Below, one piece after another: positions 7,803 to 16,612 of a stretch of DNA of 64,000 nucleotides. The stretch's first letter is position 1, and each line of letters opens with the position of its first letter. Origin of the DNA: an uncultured Acetatifactor sp. GTDB lineage: Bacteria; Bacillota; Clostridia; Lachnospirales; Lachnospiraceae. The position numbers were made by a program, and so were the translations under genes. The stretch spans positions 116,584 through 180,583 of the forward strand of contig CAJUAB010000004.1 in the NCBI GenBank assembly GCA_910583845.1. Direction: 5' to 3'. The notes under the pieces are model-generated. The model had not been told where the DNA came from. It ran no database searches and worked only from the letters and a program-made list of their open reading frames with translations.

Positions 7803-9328
7803 TTCCCGCTCCCTTCCTCCCCTGCCGACACGCACAGCGCCGCCACGTACCAGAGGATTGTCACCCAAAGGGTCTTCTTATAATCCATGATTCCGCTTCC
7901 GCCGAGTGTGAAGCACAAAATCATCCATTCCGCGCCCGCCAAGATGGGAAGCCAGCATTGCAGGAGCTTCCAAGCTCCAAGCCTCCAAGCTCCGGCTCCC
8001 CGGCTCCTTCCTTCCACGGCGCATACCTTCCCGCCTCCGCAGTCGGGCCCCTTCCCACCGGACAAGCCCCATGGCCGTGCCCTGAAAAGCCGGGCGCCCG
8101 CAGCCAGAGCCAGCATCATCCACCACCATCTGCCGCCATATGCCACATAGTACCTGGTAAGCAAAGGAGCCCTGCTTCTCATGTGCTCATAGTTGATCCC
8201 ACTGTAGGAGTCATAGGCCCGGCCTTTTAACTGCATGGACAGAATGGGCGGTGTGGCATGATACGCCGCCAGATCCCAGATTATATTCTTTACATCCGCC
8301 CTCAGATTATCCCGCAGGCAGATCCCCGCCAGATCCCACAGCAGGGCTGTGGTCTCCCCGGCCCCGTACTTCTCCTCCAGTACCGGAATCAGCACCCTGT
8401 CCACTCCGTCCGCATAAGCGGATACTTCCCGGGCGGTGACCAGGCCGATCCCGTCATGCAGCTCCGGGGGAAATCCCTCATAGATATACTGAAATTGGGG
8501 CCAGCCGGTGCGGCTCAAAGCATCTGCCGCCAGCCGCCTGTTCCAATGAGCGGGATTCCATCCACAGTTTACCGTGACGCAGCACAGAAGCAGCGCCCCT
8601 GCCGTCAGGACGCAGAACCGCCTGCCCGCCTTCCTTCCGGTTTTTCCTGCCTGCCGCAGAATGCCCCAGAGCATGGGCAGCACAAACCAGGCATACACCG
8701 GCAGGATCAGCAAAAGCAACCCCCAGCCCAGCAGCATGAGAGCCGCCGTTTTCCCCACCACTCTCCGGGAAGCTGCCTGCTGCTTCTCTTCGTCCGCGGA
8801 TTTACAGGCGCTCTCCTCCTTCATTCCATGTGCAAAATTATGTCCTCTCATCCTTCCATCCTGCGCCGCCCCGCAGCTCTCCCGCAGATTCCGGGCACGT
8901 CTCCACAGAGCGGTCTCTCCCAGCAGCAGAGAAGTTCCCAGAGACCAGGGCAGTACCGCCAGATGGCACTGCATGGCCTGGGGAATGGTAATCAGGCCCA
9001 ACGCGCCCAACACCAGAAGCGCCTTTTTCTCCCTATAGAAGAAGCAGGACAGGAGCCAATAGGCCGAAGCCAGGGCCGCCGCCAGCTGTATGCCATACAA
9101 AACCCAGGGATAAGAGGCCAGAAGCGCCGCCATGGCCCTGTACAGAATGCCGCTGTAGAAATCATACGCCGCGCCTTTCCCGGACAGCAGCAGACTGCTC
9201 TCCTGAAAATTCTGCATTCCCCCCATATTTTTGATCAGCCAGGCCAGCCCCAGCAGGACCTGTATTCCCATGCCCCAGATGAGCGCCGCCCGCAGCACCC
9301 CTCCTGCATGCCTTCCCACTTGCCTCAT
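7790..9328 (-). CDS. Polytopic membrane protein of unknown function, GT-C-like
   Basis: 512 aa, ATG 9328 preceded by AAAGGCAGATGA. About ten membrane segments, with extracytoplasmic stretches containing AYDFYSGILYRAMAAL and a related YDSYSGINYEHMRS further on; the repeated YxFYSGI/YDSYSGI pattern is visible in both halves. No recognised family motif. By topology and neighbours it is probably another lipid-linked sugar transferase or polymer-handling protein. A low-complexity patch near the C-terminus (GAGAWRLGAWKLL) is encoded by short direct repeats around 7965-8000. Its end overlaps the start of the DUF6077-like gene by 13 nt, indicating translational coupling. Confidence 0.6.
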   Translation of the reverse strand: MRQVGRHAGGVLRAALIWGMGIQVLLGLAWLIKNMGGMQNFQESSLLLSGKGAAYDFYSGILYRAMAALLASYPWVLYGIQLAAALASAYWLLSCFFYREKKALLVLGALGLITIPQAMQCHLAVLPWSLGTSLLLGETALWRRARNLRESCGAAQDGRMRGHNFAHGMKEESACKSADEEKQQAASRRVVGKTAALMLLGWGLLLLILPVYAWFVLPMLWGILRQAGKTGRKAGRRFCVLTAGALLLCCVTVNCGWNPAHWNRRLAADALSRTGWPQFQYIYEGFPPELHDGIGLVTAREVSAYADGVDRVLIPVLEEKYGAGETTALLWDLAGICLRDNLRADVKNIIWDLAAYHATPPILSMQLKGRAYDSYSGINYEHMRSRAPLLTRYYVAYGGRWWWMMLALAAGARLFRARPWGLSGGKGPDCGGGKVCAVEGRSRGAGAWRLGAWKLLQCWLPILAGAEWMILCFTLGGSGIMDYKKTLWVTILWYVAALCVSAGEEGSGKWQL

Positions 9329-9346
9329 TCATCTGCCTTTCCGCGC

Positions 9347-10483
9347 TCAGCGTCCGTCCGTATAAAAACCCTGCACCTGGCGGCAAATATAGTCCACCTG
9401 TTCCAGCGTCAGTCTGTAGAACATGGGCAGACGCAGCAGACGCTCGCTCTCCCGGGTGGTATAGCGGTCCTCACCGTGGAAACGGCCGAATCTCAGCCCC
9501 GCAGGTGCCGTATGCAGCGGAATATAATGGAACACACTGTGTACGTCACGCTCTTTCAGCCAGTTGATCAGCGCCGTCCGCTCCTCAATATCCTTTGTCT
9601 TGATGTAAAACATATGCGCGTTGTGCTCACAGCCCTCCGGCACCACCGGCAGCTCAATCCGTCCCGCCTGCGCCAGCGGATACAAATTTTCATAATACCG
9701 CTCCCAGCAGGCCATGCGCGCCGCCGTGATCTCCTCCGCCATCTCCAGCTGCGCATACAGATACGCGGCGTTCATATCGCTGGGCAAATAGGATGAGCCG
9801 TAATTGATCCAGGTATATTTGTCAATCTGCCCCCGATAATACTTGCTGCGGTTGGTTCCCTTTTCCCGGATGATTTCCGCGTCCTCAATGTTTTCCTGAT
9901 CCCGGATCAGCAGCGCGCCGCCCTCACCCATGCTGAAATTCTTGGTTTCGTGAAAGCTGAAACACCCGTATTCTCCAAAGGTGCCCAGGGCCTTCCCCTT
10001 ATAGGTGGACATAATACCCTGCGCCGCATCCTCAATCACGGCCAGACGGTATTTTCCCGCCAGTTCCATGATCCTGTCCATCTCACAGGACACACCGGCA
10101 TAATGCACCGGCACAATAGCTCTGGTTCTGTCCGTGACAGCCGCCTCGATCAGATTCTCGTCTATGTTCATGGTATCCGGACGAATGTCCACAAACACCG
10201 GCGTTGCCCCCCGCAGCACAAAGGCATCCGCCGTGGACACAAAGGTGTAGGAGGGCATGATCACCTCGTCTCCCTCCCTGATCCCGGCCAACAGGGCCGC
10301 CATCTCCGTGGCGTGGGTGCAGGAAGTAGTCAGCAGGCATTTCGCGGTGTGCGTTCTGTCCTCGATCCACTCGTTGCACTTTCTGGTGTAGGGGCCGTCA
10401 CCGCAGATCTTCTGATTCTCCACACACTCTCTGATATACTCCATTTCTTTGCCTGTGTAAGGCGGCACATTAAATGTAATCAT
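9347..10483 (-). CDS. rffA: dTDP-4-amino-4,6-dideoxygalactose transaminase (WecE/RffA)
   Basis: 378 aa, about the length of E. coli RffA, ATG 10483 with AAGGAG 7 nt upstream. PLP-dependent DegT/DnrJ/EryC1 fold. The Schiff-base lysine is in SFHETKNFSMGEGG; VIEDAAQGI holds the cofactor-binding Asp; the opening MITFNVPPYTGKE and QKICGDGPYT match the RffA group. Known role: glutamate-dependent amination of dTDP-4-keto-6-deoxyglucose to dTDP-Fuc4N. The N-acetyltransferase that usually follows is not adjacent; the GNAT at 39722 could supply it. The rml-type genes for the substrate are not in this window. Confidence 0.88.
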   Translation of the reverse strand: MITFNVPPYTGKEMEYIRECVENQKICGDGPYTRKCNEWIEDRTHTAKCLLTTSCTHATEMAALLAGIREGDEVIMPSYTFVSTADAFVLRGATPVFVDIRPDTMNIDENLIEAAVTDRTRAIVPVHYAGVSCEMDRIMELAGKYRLAVIEDAAQGIMSTYKGKALGTFGEYGCFSFHETKNFSMGEGGALLIRDQENIEDAEIIREKGTNRSKYYRGQIDKYTWINYGSSYLPSDMNAAYLYAQLEMAEEITAARMACWERYYENLYPLAQAGRIELPVVPEGCEHNAHMFYIKTKDIEERTALINWLKERDVHSVFHYIPLHTAPAGLRFGRFHGEDRYTTRESERLLRLPMFYRLTLEQVDYICRQVQGFYTDGR

Positions 10484-10859
10484 CTGTCTTCTCCTTATTT
10501 ATATTTACAATCTATAGATGATTGCGAAACACTGTCCACGAGTGACGGAATTGATCAATTTAGACAAAATAAGCCTGCTTTCGCTTCTGAGCCCGTTTTT
10601 GTATATATTGACCGTGTTAGATCTTTTCTAACACCTATCCCGACACTGGAGGCGGAGAATGTTTTGCAATTGCCCATCCTTGCAATCACTGAAAACCAGC
10701 CAAGTGACCCGACGCACCGTCAGGCAGCTCCCGGGACACCACAGCCGGTTTTATCGCTGGTGAACAGATCTTTTCAGTCACCGGGATCTGTCATGATATC
10801 TGTTCCGCGCGCCTCATTGGAAATCCGGCACTAACCATCCCCTGTCAGCCGGCGCGCCT
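10484..10859. other. 376-bp non-coding gap between acyltransferase and rffA
   Basis: No credible gene on either strand. It holds the dispersed repeat copy at 10524-10553, an 8-bp-stem hairpin GTGTTAGA/TCTAACAC at 10614-10634 without a T tract, and no convincing promoter for rffA. AT-rich near rffA, GC-rich near the acyltransferase. Confidence 0.6.
10524..10553. repeat. 30-bp dispersed repeat, copy upstream of rffA
   Basis: Sequence begins GCGAAACACTG and contains GAGTGACGGAATTG; related copies at 6628 and 13278. Confidence 0.5.
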
Positions 10860-11945
10860 TCAGGGATTACGCCGTAATTTCCCCCGCCACCGGCCCAGAA
10901 TTTTCCCCGCTGTGTCAAACAGCGCTCCCCGGGCCATATCCACCAGGATACCCACGGCAAATACCAGTGCCACGCTGCCCACGGCCCGGGGAGCCAGCGC
11001 CCATGGGCTGTACTCCGAGGCGGCCCCCAGCCAGAACGGCCAGAGCGAGCGCAGTTCAATATGTTCATGCAGCAGATAGACCCCCAGGGTATAGGGAGCC
11101 ACCCGCAGAATCACCCTGCCCATGAACTTTTCCCCCGACAGCTTCCAATCAGAAAACGCGTAAAACAGGGAAATTGCTGCAAACAGATTCAATATATGGT
11201 TATAGTCATAGGGAGCGTGAATAAAATGACCCAGCCGTCCGGTCTTCAGATATACCATGCGCACTCCCAGGGTCAGGCCGTAAATCAATACGCAGCCGCC
11301 CAGGTAGCACAGCGCCGCCCGCTTTCCCTTTTGCAGAAAAGGGATTCCATACAGCCGCATATAAGCCGCCACAAGAAAAACGCAGACAAACCACAGGCCG
11401 TCATATCCCGCGTTATCAATCTCCAGTTTTACCGGCAGCAGGGATTTGCTGACGGAAAAAAAGCACAGCAGCAAAATGATAGTGAGGCCCAGCTGTTTCT
11501 GACTCAGCTGCCTGGCCCCCGCCGCCAGCACCGGCGAAAGCAGATACATAATCACATAGGCGGTGATAAACCAATAATGTATCATCTGATTCGGAAGCAG
11601 GTATTGTAACAGCCGGTATACGGATAACTCCCCCGGATCTAAAATCCCTGCCGCCAGCAGCACGGGCGGAATCAGAATACTGTAAAACAGCACCTGGCAG
11701 ATCAGCCGCGCCAGCCGTCCCGGCTTAAAGCCCGTCTCCACCAGAAAATAACCGCTGATCAGCATGTAGACATTCACCGCCACTATGGAAAACGCCTCCA
11801 GCAGCCAGGCAATATAGGCCCCGGGGCCAAATTCCTCCGTCAAGGGAGTCAGAAGCTCCCCCTTGGACAGATAATGCAGCATCACCACCATCATCATAGA
11901 GAGTATGCGCAGCAATTCTATACTTACAACCCTGTTTTTTTTCAA
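10860..11945 (-). CDS. Acyltransferase 3 family membrane O-acyltransferase
   Basis: 361 aa with a TTG start at 11943-11945, chosen because AGGAGG sits 6 nt upstream and the next residues KKNRVVSIELLRIL are the family's usual N-terminus. The longer GTG/ATG frames upstream run through a GC-rich tandem repeat and look non-coding. About ten membrane segments; the family His lies in MMVVMLHYLS and the conserved loop motif in YMLISGYFLVE. Known role of the family: moving acyl groups, usually acetyl, across the membrane onto carbohydrates. It could serve the SGNH proteins of this locus, as in split OatA-type systems. It lies 187 nt downstream of the gtrB-like gene. Confidence 0.82.
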   Translation of the reverse strand: MKKNRVVSIELLRILSMMMVVMLHYLSKGELLTPLTEEFGPGAYIAWLLEAFSIVAVNVYMLISGYFLVETGFKPGRLARLICQVLFYSILIPPVLLAAGILDPGELSVYRLLQYLLPNQMIHYWFITAYVIMYLLSPVLAAGARQLSQKQLGLTIILLLCFFSVSKSLLPVKLEIDNAGYDGLWFVCVFLVAAYMRLYGIPFLQKGKRAALCYLGGCVLIYGLTLGVRMVYLKTGRLGHFIHAPYDYNHILNLFAAISLFYAFSDWKLSGEKFMGRVILRVAPYTLGVYLLHEHIELRSLWPFWLGAASEYSPWALAPRAVGSVALVFAVGILVDMARGALFDTAGKILGRWRGKLRRNP

Positions 11946-11974
11946 TCGCGTCCTCCTGTCAGAGCCCCGCCCCG

Positions 11975-12113
11975 GCCGCGCGGCGTCTGGTCTGCACGTC
12001 CGGCCCGCCCCTGTCGCACGGCGGCTGTTCCGTCTGGCTGGCCTGCCCAGTCGCGCGGCGGCTCTTCCGCCTGGCTGGTCTGCCCTGTCGCGCGGCATCT
12101 CTTCCGCTATGGG
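11975..12113. repeat. GC-rich imperfect tandem repeat, about 37 bp period
   Basis: Three to four diverged units with the core CGCGCGGCGGCTCTTCCGCC followed by TGGCTGGTCTGCCC. It fills the gap between the acyltransferase ribosome binding site and the end of the gtrB-like gene. No coding potential is supported. Confidence 0.6.
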
Positions 12114-12132
12114 GCGGGGTATATTTTGCCCC

Positions 12133-13086
12133 CTACCGTTTCCAGCCGCCGGTTACATTCCCCTGCACATTATCTGTCACCCGGCTGATAATATACCTGG
12201 GACGCCCCTTGACTTCCTCATAGATCCGGGCGATATAGTGGCCGATGACGCCCAGGCTGAGCATGATAAAACCGCCTATGATCAAAATCAGCAGAATCAC
12301 TGTTGTAAAGCCTTCCACCGCCGTGCCGGTCAGATATTTTACCAATGTCTGCACCGCCAGCCCGATGCTGAACAGGATGGCTACCAGCCCCAGCACCGTC
12401 ACCATCTGTAGCGGCAATGTGCTGAAAGAGGTCGCGTTGGTAACCGCGTACCGCATCAGACTGAAAAAAGACCATTTGCTCTCCCCGTAAACCCGCTCCT
12501 GCACCTCATACTCCACACTGACAGTCTTAAAGCCCGCCCAGAAGGTCAGCGCCCGGAAAAAGGTATTTTTCTCCGGCAGGCCAAGCAACACGTCCACTAC
12601 CTTGCGGTCCAGCAGCTTGTAATCCGAAGAAGCGTTCATATCCATCTTGATCAGCCCGCTCATTATCCTGTAAAACGCCCCCGCGAAGCATTTGTGCAGG
12701 AAGCCTTCCCTGCCCCGGCTGGACTTGATGCCCTCCACCACCTCATAGCCTTCATTCCACAGCCTCCACATCCTGGGAATCACCTGGGGCGGATGCTGCA
12801 AATCACAGTCCATAACGATGACGGCATCGCCCGCCGCCAGCTGCAATCCCGCGAAAATGCTGGCTTCCTTTCCAAAGTTCCGCGAGAACTCCGCCCCCTT
12901 GACATGAGGGTTGTGCTGCGCCGCCTTCTGAATTTCCCGGTATGTGCCGTCCCGGGACCCGTCGCTGACAAAGACCAGCTCGTACTCTATCTGTTCCTGC
13001 GCAAGCAGTTCGGACAGTACCTGGGCTGTGTGGGCGATATTCTGTTCTTCATTGTATGAAGGGAGCACAATGGATAATAAAGCCAT
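12133..13086 (-). CDS. GtrB/DPM1-type polyprenyl-phosphate glycosyltransferase
   Basis: 317 aa, ATG 13086. N-terminal GT2 domain: IVLPSYNEEQNI, FVSDGSRDGTY, and the catalytic Asp motif VIVMDCDLQHPP; the GESKWSFFSLMRYA stretch is typical of the GtrB/ArnC/YkcC group. Two C-terminal membrane helices (VTVLGLVAILFSIGLAVQ; VILLILIIGGFIMLSLGVIG) end in the family tail GHYIARIYEEVKGRPRYIIS. Known role: transfers a sugar from a nucleotide donor to undecaprenyl phosphate, giving the lipid donor that GT-C enzymes use outside. First gene of the operon driven from 13183-13211. Confidence 0.88.
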   Translation of the reverse strand: MALLSIVLPSYNEEQNIAHTAQVLSELLAQEQIEYELVFVSDGSRDGTYREIQKAAQHNPHVKGAEFSRNFGKEASIFAGLQLAAGDAVIVMDCDLQHPPQVIPRMWRLWNEGYEVVEGIKSSRGREGFLHKCFAGAFYRIMSGLIKMDMNASSDYKLLDRKVVDVLLGLPEKNTFFRALTFWAGFKTVSVEYEVQERVYGESKWSFFSLMRYAVTNATSFSTLPLQMVTVLGLVAILFSIGLAVQTLVKYLTGTAVEGFTTVILLILIIGGFIMLSLGVIGHYIARIYEEVKGRPRYIISRVTDNVQGNVTGGWKR

Positions 13087-13182
13087 GTCCCGTCCCGCCT
13101 TTCGCGTTATGATGGCCCGGCAAACCCGGATACCTGTAATCCGATGCGGCGCAAAGAGCGCGCCTTTTATAACATTTCATAT

Positions 13183-13211
13183 AGTTTACTATTTTGAATG
13201 TTGCTTGTCAA
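13183..13211 (-). promoter_or_regulatory. Sigma-A promoter of the gtrB-to-GT2 operon
   Basis: Minus strand: -35 TTGACA (13206-13211), 17-nt spacer, -10 TAAACT (13183-13188), about 97 nt upstream of the gtrB-like ATG. Confidence 0.7.
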
Positions 13212-13277
13212 ATTAAAATCACGAAACACCAGCGGTTCCGCCGCTCCGCATTCTGTATATTCTCTTTTCAGCCAGAT

Positions 13278-13307
13278 GCGAAGCTCTCCCGCAAGTGACA
13301 GAATTTG
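13278..13307. repeat. 30-bp dispersed repeat, copy upstream of the gtrB operon
   Basis: Begins GCGAAGCTCTC and contains AAGTGACAGAATTTG; related to 6628 and 10524. Confidence 0.5.
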
Positions 13308-13539
13308 TGTTGAAAAAAATCTCACCCAATCCATATAGACCAAACGGGAGCGGAAGTAGATTTGCCCTGCAAATCCGCTTGTATGCGGTGGCTGGGCTTC
13401 CCTTATTTGTCTGTCTTGCTCTGTTCCGGTTCCACTTTTTCTCTCCGGAACGTGTTGGAAGAATCATTCCCGCCATCTGCGTCTACAGAGGGCCCTCGGA
13501 AGCTGCCGGAAGGCGTTCGCCCCCTGATGCCGGGGACTG

Positions 13540-13791
13540 CGGGGTATATAGGGAAAAATTGTTCCACCGTACCCCGTTTCTCCGCAGCATCCTCCCTTTA
13601 AGCCCTGTTTCAATGATCAAACGGGGTATATACAGAAAAATCTTCTGCCGGTACCCCGCTTATCGCAAAAAAGTGGCTCTGAACGGTCATTTTTTCTGTA
13701 TATACCCTGTTTTATTAGGAAAGGGGCGATTTTATCAGCTTCAAAGACCTTGCGCAGGGTACTGGAGAGTAATTTTTCCCTCTATACCCCG
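13540..13791. repeat. Cluster of 37-bp palindromic hairpin repeats
   Basis: Copies at 13540-13576 and 13622-13658 (plus) and 13755-13791 (inverted) are each exactly 37 bp with outer stem CGGGGTA/TACCCYG. The inner stems differ but still pair: GGAA/TTCC, CAGAA/TTCTG and AGAG/CTCT. A fourth, degenerate copy (half-site ending at 13709, inverted) has lost its distal arm. No T tract follows, so they are REP-like structures rather than simple terminators. Confidence 0.8.
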
Positions 13792-13877
13792 GTCACCATC
13801 CGGATCGGAATCTTTCATATGTGCCTGGGTGTGCCGGTATTGAGCAAAGTCTCCACGGCGATATAAGCCCTGGCCGT

Positions 13878-15410
13878 TTACTCCCTGTTTTCCGTCTTGA
13901 TATACATAACGCCATCCATTACGCGAATGGAATCAGCGCCGGGAAAGCTCTCCATCTCCCGATAGGCTTCACTGTAATACATCTCCTCCATGGCTTCCGG
14001 CGGCAGAATGTTCAGCGTCGCTCCCAGGTAGTTCTGTATAAACGCCTGATAATTGGCCCCTGTGTACAACAGGCTGTCTCCCCCCAAGCCGATCATACCT
14101 GCCGTCACATCCCCGGTGATATCCGTTGCCGGATAGGACCTGTCTCCCACCACCCCGATCATGGCGATGGGGATTCCCTGATAGTACCCTTCTGTCTGCT
14201 CTATCCGGTCCAGAAGCCGGATACAGTACGCATAGGTTTTTTCATATTTTTTCTCCAGATTGGAGTATGCGATCTGATCCATCACCCCATAGTTGAATGT
14301 CAGCACCACGCCGCATAGAAATCCAAGCCACGCCGCCCATGGCAGCCGCTGGCTGTGACGGCTGACCGCCGCCACCATACAGATGGGCAGCAGCACCCAT
14401 TGGTACCGCATCAGCAGGTGGTAGGTCACATCCGGCGAGATGACAAGGATCAGATTCATGGCCAGCGGCAATCCCACGGCGGTCACCGCCGCCACGGCAA
14501 AAAACCACAAGCTTTTCCACCATCCTTTTTGCCCGCACAGATGAACCAGCACCGCTAGAACACAGACCCCCAGCAAAGCCATGGCTCCCCAGGCGAAGAG
14601 ATTGTTCATAAATATGTTCCCCTTCAGGGTAAAGGCCAGAAAATCTCTGTACATATACAGCACCGTCTGGAGCAGTCCCTTCCCGGGCGCGCTGCCCATG
14701 CCGCTGATGCCCTGATAAGAGGCCAGCTCTTTTCCCTGCACACGCAGTAAAACCTGTAGGATTCCATAGTAGAAGGCCAGTCCCAGCCCGCCCATATACA
14801 CGTAATTCAGGCATTTTCTGACCTTTTCTCCCACTATGCCATCCGATGCCCCGATCATATAGACGCCGTACATGCACAGCAGCACCGCAAAGGGCAGGTA
14901 GGACTGATAAATCCCCAGACTACAGGCCAGGCAAAGCGCTCCCGGCAGGAAGCCCAGCCGAACCTTCTTTGTCAGCAGCACCGCCAGCACCGCCAGCAGC
15001 ACCGCCAGCATATAGCCATCCATGGTAAACACATACGCGAACGTGGACGCCAGGGAGGGAAATGCCGCCAGCAGTCCGCCGATCACTGCCACCGCCCAGC
15101 CCTGTCTCACCTCCAGAAATTCCACCAGCAAGATACCTGCAATGCCCAGATACAGCATGGACAGCAAGCCGATCAGCCAGGGCAGCGTATAATAGGAGGA
15201 TACGCCACAGGCCACGGTCAGAAACCATCTGCCGGAGGTAATCATGTTCTGATCAAAATACATGCTCGCCAGTCCGTCATGATTGGGGATGTCCCGCAGC
15301 ATAATGGGCATATGTATGAGCATGCCCGTCAGGAATGTGCTCAGAAAAGCCAGCTTCCACTCCTTTTTGCAGCGCTTCCGTATCCAGTTCCATGTCTCAG
15401 CAGGGTTCAT
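13878..15410 (-). CDS. Gtr-II-like (Glucos_trans_II) membrane glucosyltransferase
   Basis: 510 aa from MNPAETWNWIRKR (ATG 15410; a TTG one codon earlier is also possible), with AGGAGAGC upstream. The longer frame to 15572 runs into a 103-bp tandem repeat and is rejected. About eleven membrane segments. The first extracytoplasmic loop DIPNHDGLASMYFDQNMITSGRW matches the Gtr-II type, in which a lipid-phosphate glucose made by a GtrB partner is moved to a surface polymer. Last gene of the long operon that begins at 30571. The GtrB-like protein at 12133 is the nearest possible partner. Confidence 0.75.
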   Translation of the reverse strand: MNPAETWNWIRKRCKKEWKLAFLSTFLTGMLIHMPIMLRDIPNHDGLASMYFDQNMITSGRWFLTVACGVSSYYTLPWLIGLLSMLYLGIAGILLVEFLEVRQGWAVAVIGGLLAAFPSLASTFAYVFTMDGYMLAVLLAVLAVLLTKKVRLGFLPGALCLACSLGIYQSYLPFAVLLCMYGVYMIGASDGIVGEKVRKCLNYVYMGGLGLAFYYGILQVLLRVQGKELASYQGISGMGSAPGKGLLQTVLYMYRDFLAFTLKGNIFMNNLFAWGAMALLGVCVLAVLVHLCGQKGWWKSLWFFAVAAVTAVGLPLAMNLILVISPDVTYHLLMRYQWVLLPICMVAAVSRHSQRLPWAAWLGFLCGVVLTFNYGVMDQIAYSNLEKKYEKTYAYCIRLLDRIEQTEGYYQGIPIAMIGVVGDRSYPATDITGDVTAGMIGLGGDSLLYTGANYQAFIQNYLGATLNILPPEAMEEMYYSEAYREMESFPGADSIRVMDGVMYIKTENRE

Positions 15411-15432
15411 CAATTCTTTTGCTCTCCTATTA

Positions 15433-15681
15433 AGAGTTCCGCATCTGCCCTCCCAGTGCGCCTTTCCACAGCGCAGAATCCGGCCGCTTCGGCGTCCGGG
15501 TTCTGCGCTGCTCACTGTACGGGCATATGCTGTCCAGAGTTCCGCATCTGCCCTCCCAGTGCGCCTTTCCACAGCCCAGAATCCGGCCGCTTCGGCGTCC
15601 GGGTTCTGCGCTGCTCACTGTTCGGGCATATGCTGTCCAGAGTTCCGCATCTGCCCTCCCAGTGCGCCTTCCCCGGGCACA
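15433..15681. repeat. 103-bp tandem repeat, about 2.4 copies, each with a large palindrome
   Basis: AGAGT starts recur at 15435, 15538 and 15641, giving a 103-bp period. Each full unit carries a palindrome with arms GCGCAGAATCCGG and CCGGGTTCTGCGC around a 12-nt loop; the second copy has one changed base in an arm. It lies between the SGNH gene and the Gtr-II-like gene. Confidence 0.88.
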
Positions 15682-15694
15682 TGCTGTTATTTTT

Positions 15695-16612
15695 TCAGTT
15701 TTGCAGATATTCAACCAGTGCATCGGCTATCTTCCGCCGCCCGGCCTCGTTGGGATGTATGCCGTCCTCGGTGTACATCCGCCAGTCCTCCAGCTTTTCA
15801 TTGGGATAAAACCCGTGGTAGAGATCCAGAAACTCCACGCCACACTCCCGGGCCACCCCGCGCTGGGCCTCCACATACTCCTCCAGATGCCCGCCGCCAA
15901 AGTCATGGTTCTCGCAGAAGTCCACAACGCTCCCCTCGCGGTCCGTAAACCACCAGCAGTAGGTAGGACTCGCAAAGACAATCCGCAGATTTGGATAGCG
16001 CTGCCGCAAATGACGTATCCCTGTGCGCATGGCTCCCTCCAGGGTATAGGCATCCTCCGGATCATCCGGATTGCGGATGGGGCTTCCTGTGGTATAGTCG
16101 TTCATCCCATAACAGACTACCAGCGTCCCCACCGTGGAAAAATCCACCCTGTCCAGCTCATCCACAATGTCTCCGAAATGCATCGTGACATAGTTCTTTG
16201 TGCGGATAGTCTGCTGGCCTCCGAAATCCTGGGCCGCCGCCGCTTTGGCCAGCCGGGAAAAGGATAAACCGTCCCAGTAATAGGCATCCCGGCCCTCCCG
16301 GTTCTGCAGACTCATGGTAGTACCACCGAAATCACCGTTGATCACAGGCACTCCCATCTGCTCCGCCACCAGCCACGGTATGGAGGTCTCATCCCGGCAC
16401 TGTCCCATAATGCTGTCTCCCATGAACAGCACCCGGGCCTGAATATCCTTCGGAGACCTGGCTCCAAGCAGCCAGGGGCAGAATAGCAACAGCAGCAGCA
16501 TACCGCCGATCCCATAAAATATCTTCTGTTTTCTCCTGTCTGTCTGCGTCCTCGATTTCAAATCGTCCTCACTCCATATTATTCCTGTCTGATGATCTCG
16601 CATTTCAGACAC
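15695..16612 (-). CDS. SGNH/GDSL hydrolase-like protein, membrane anchored
   Basis: 305 aa with GTG at 16610-16612 overlapping the pseG stop by 8 nt; an ATG three codons in (16603) is the alternative. A cytoplasmic N-terminus of about 30 residues, one membrane segment (about 31-50), then an extracytoplasmic SGNH domain with Ser67 in GDSIMG, block III CYGMND, and the dyad D283-x-x-H286 in DGIHPNEAG. All catalytic blocks look intact, unlike the relative at 598. Likely an O-acyl esterase or transferase acting on the surface glycan; lying directly after pseG/pseI suggests pseudaminic acid as substrate, which is inference. Confidence 0.8.
   Translation of the reverse strand: MSEMRDHQTGIIWSEDDLKSRTQTDRRKQKIFYGIGGMLLLLLFCPWLLGARSPKDIQARVLFMGDSIMGQCRDETSIPWLVAEQMGVPVINGDFGGTTMSLQNREGRDAYYWDGLSFSRLAKAAAAQDFGGQQTIRTKNYVTMHFGDIVDELDRVDFSTVGTLVVCYGMNDYTTGSPIRNPDDPEDAYTLEGAMRTGIRHLRQRYPNLRIVFASPTYCWWFTDREGSVVDFCENHDFGGGHLEEYVEAQRGVARECGVEFLDLYHGFYPNEKLEDWRMYTEDGIHPNEAGRRKIADALVEYLQN

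Larger units (their letters stand above)
13087..13877. other. Non-coding region with promoter and palindromic repeats
   Basis: About 790 bp between two minus-strand operons. Contains the promoter at 13183-13211, a dispersed repeat at 13278-13307, and three 37-bp palindromes plus a fourth degenerate half-copy at 13540-13791. Short open frames are present but none has a ribosome site or recognisable protein. Confidence 0.7.

Noticed and set aside
10614..10634. Terminator between the acyltransferase and rffA
   Set aside because: The 8-bp stem has no T tract on either strand, and rffA has no clear promoter of its own, so the operon may continue.
13878..15572. Extended Gtr-II-like protein starting at 15572
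   Set aside because: The first 54 codons read through the 103-bp tandem repeat and have no ribosome site; the start at 15410 matches the expected membrane topology.
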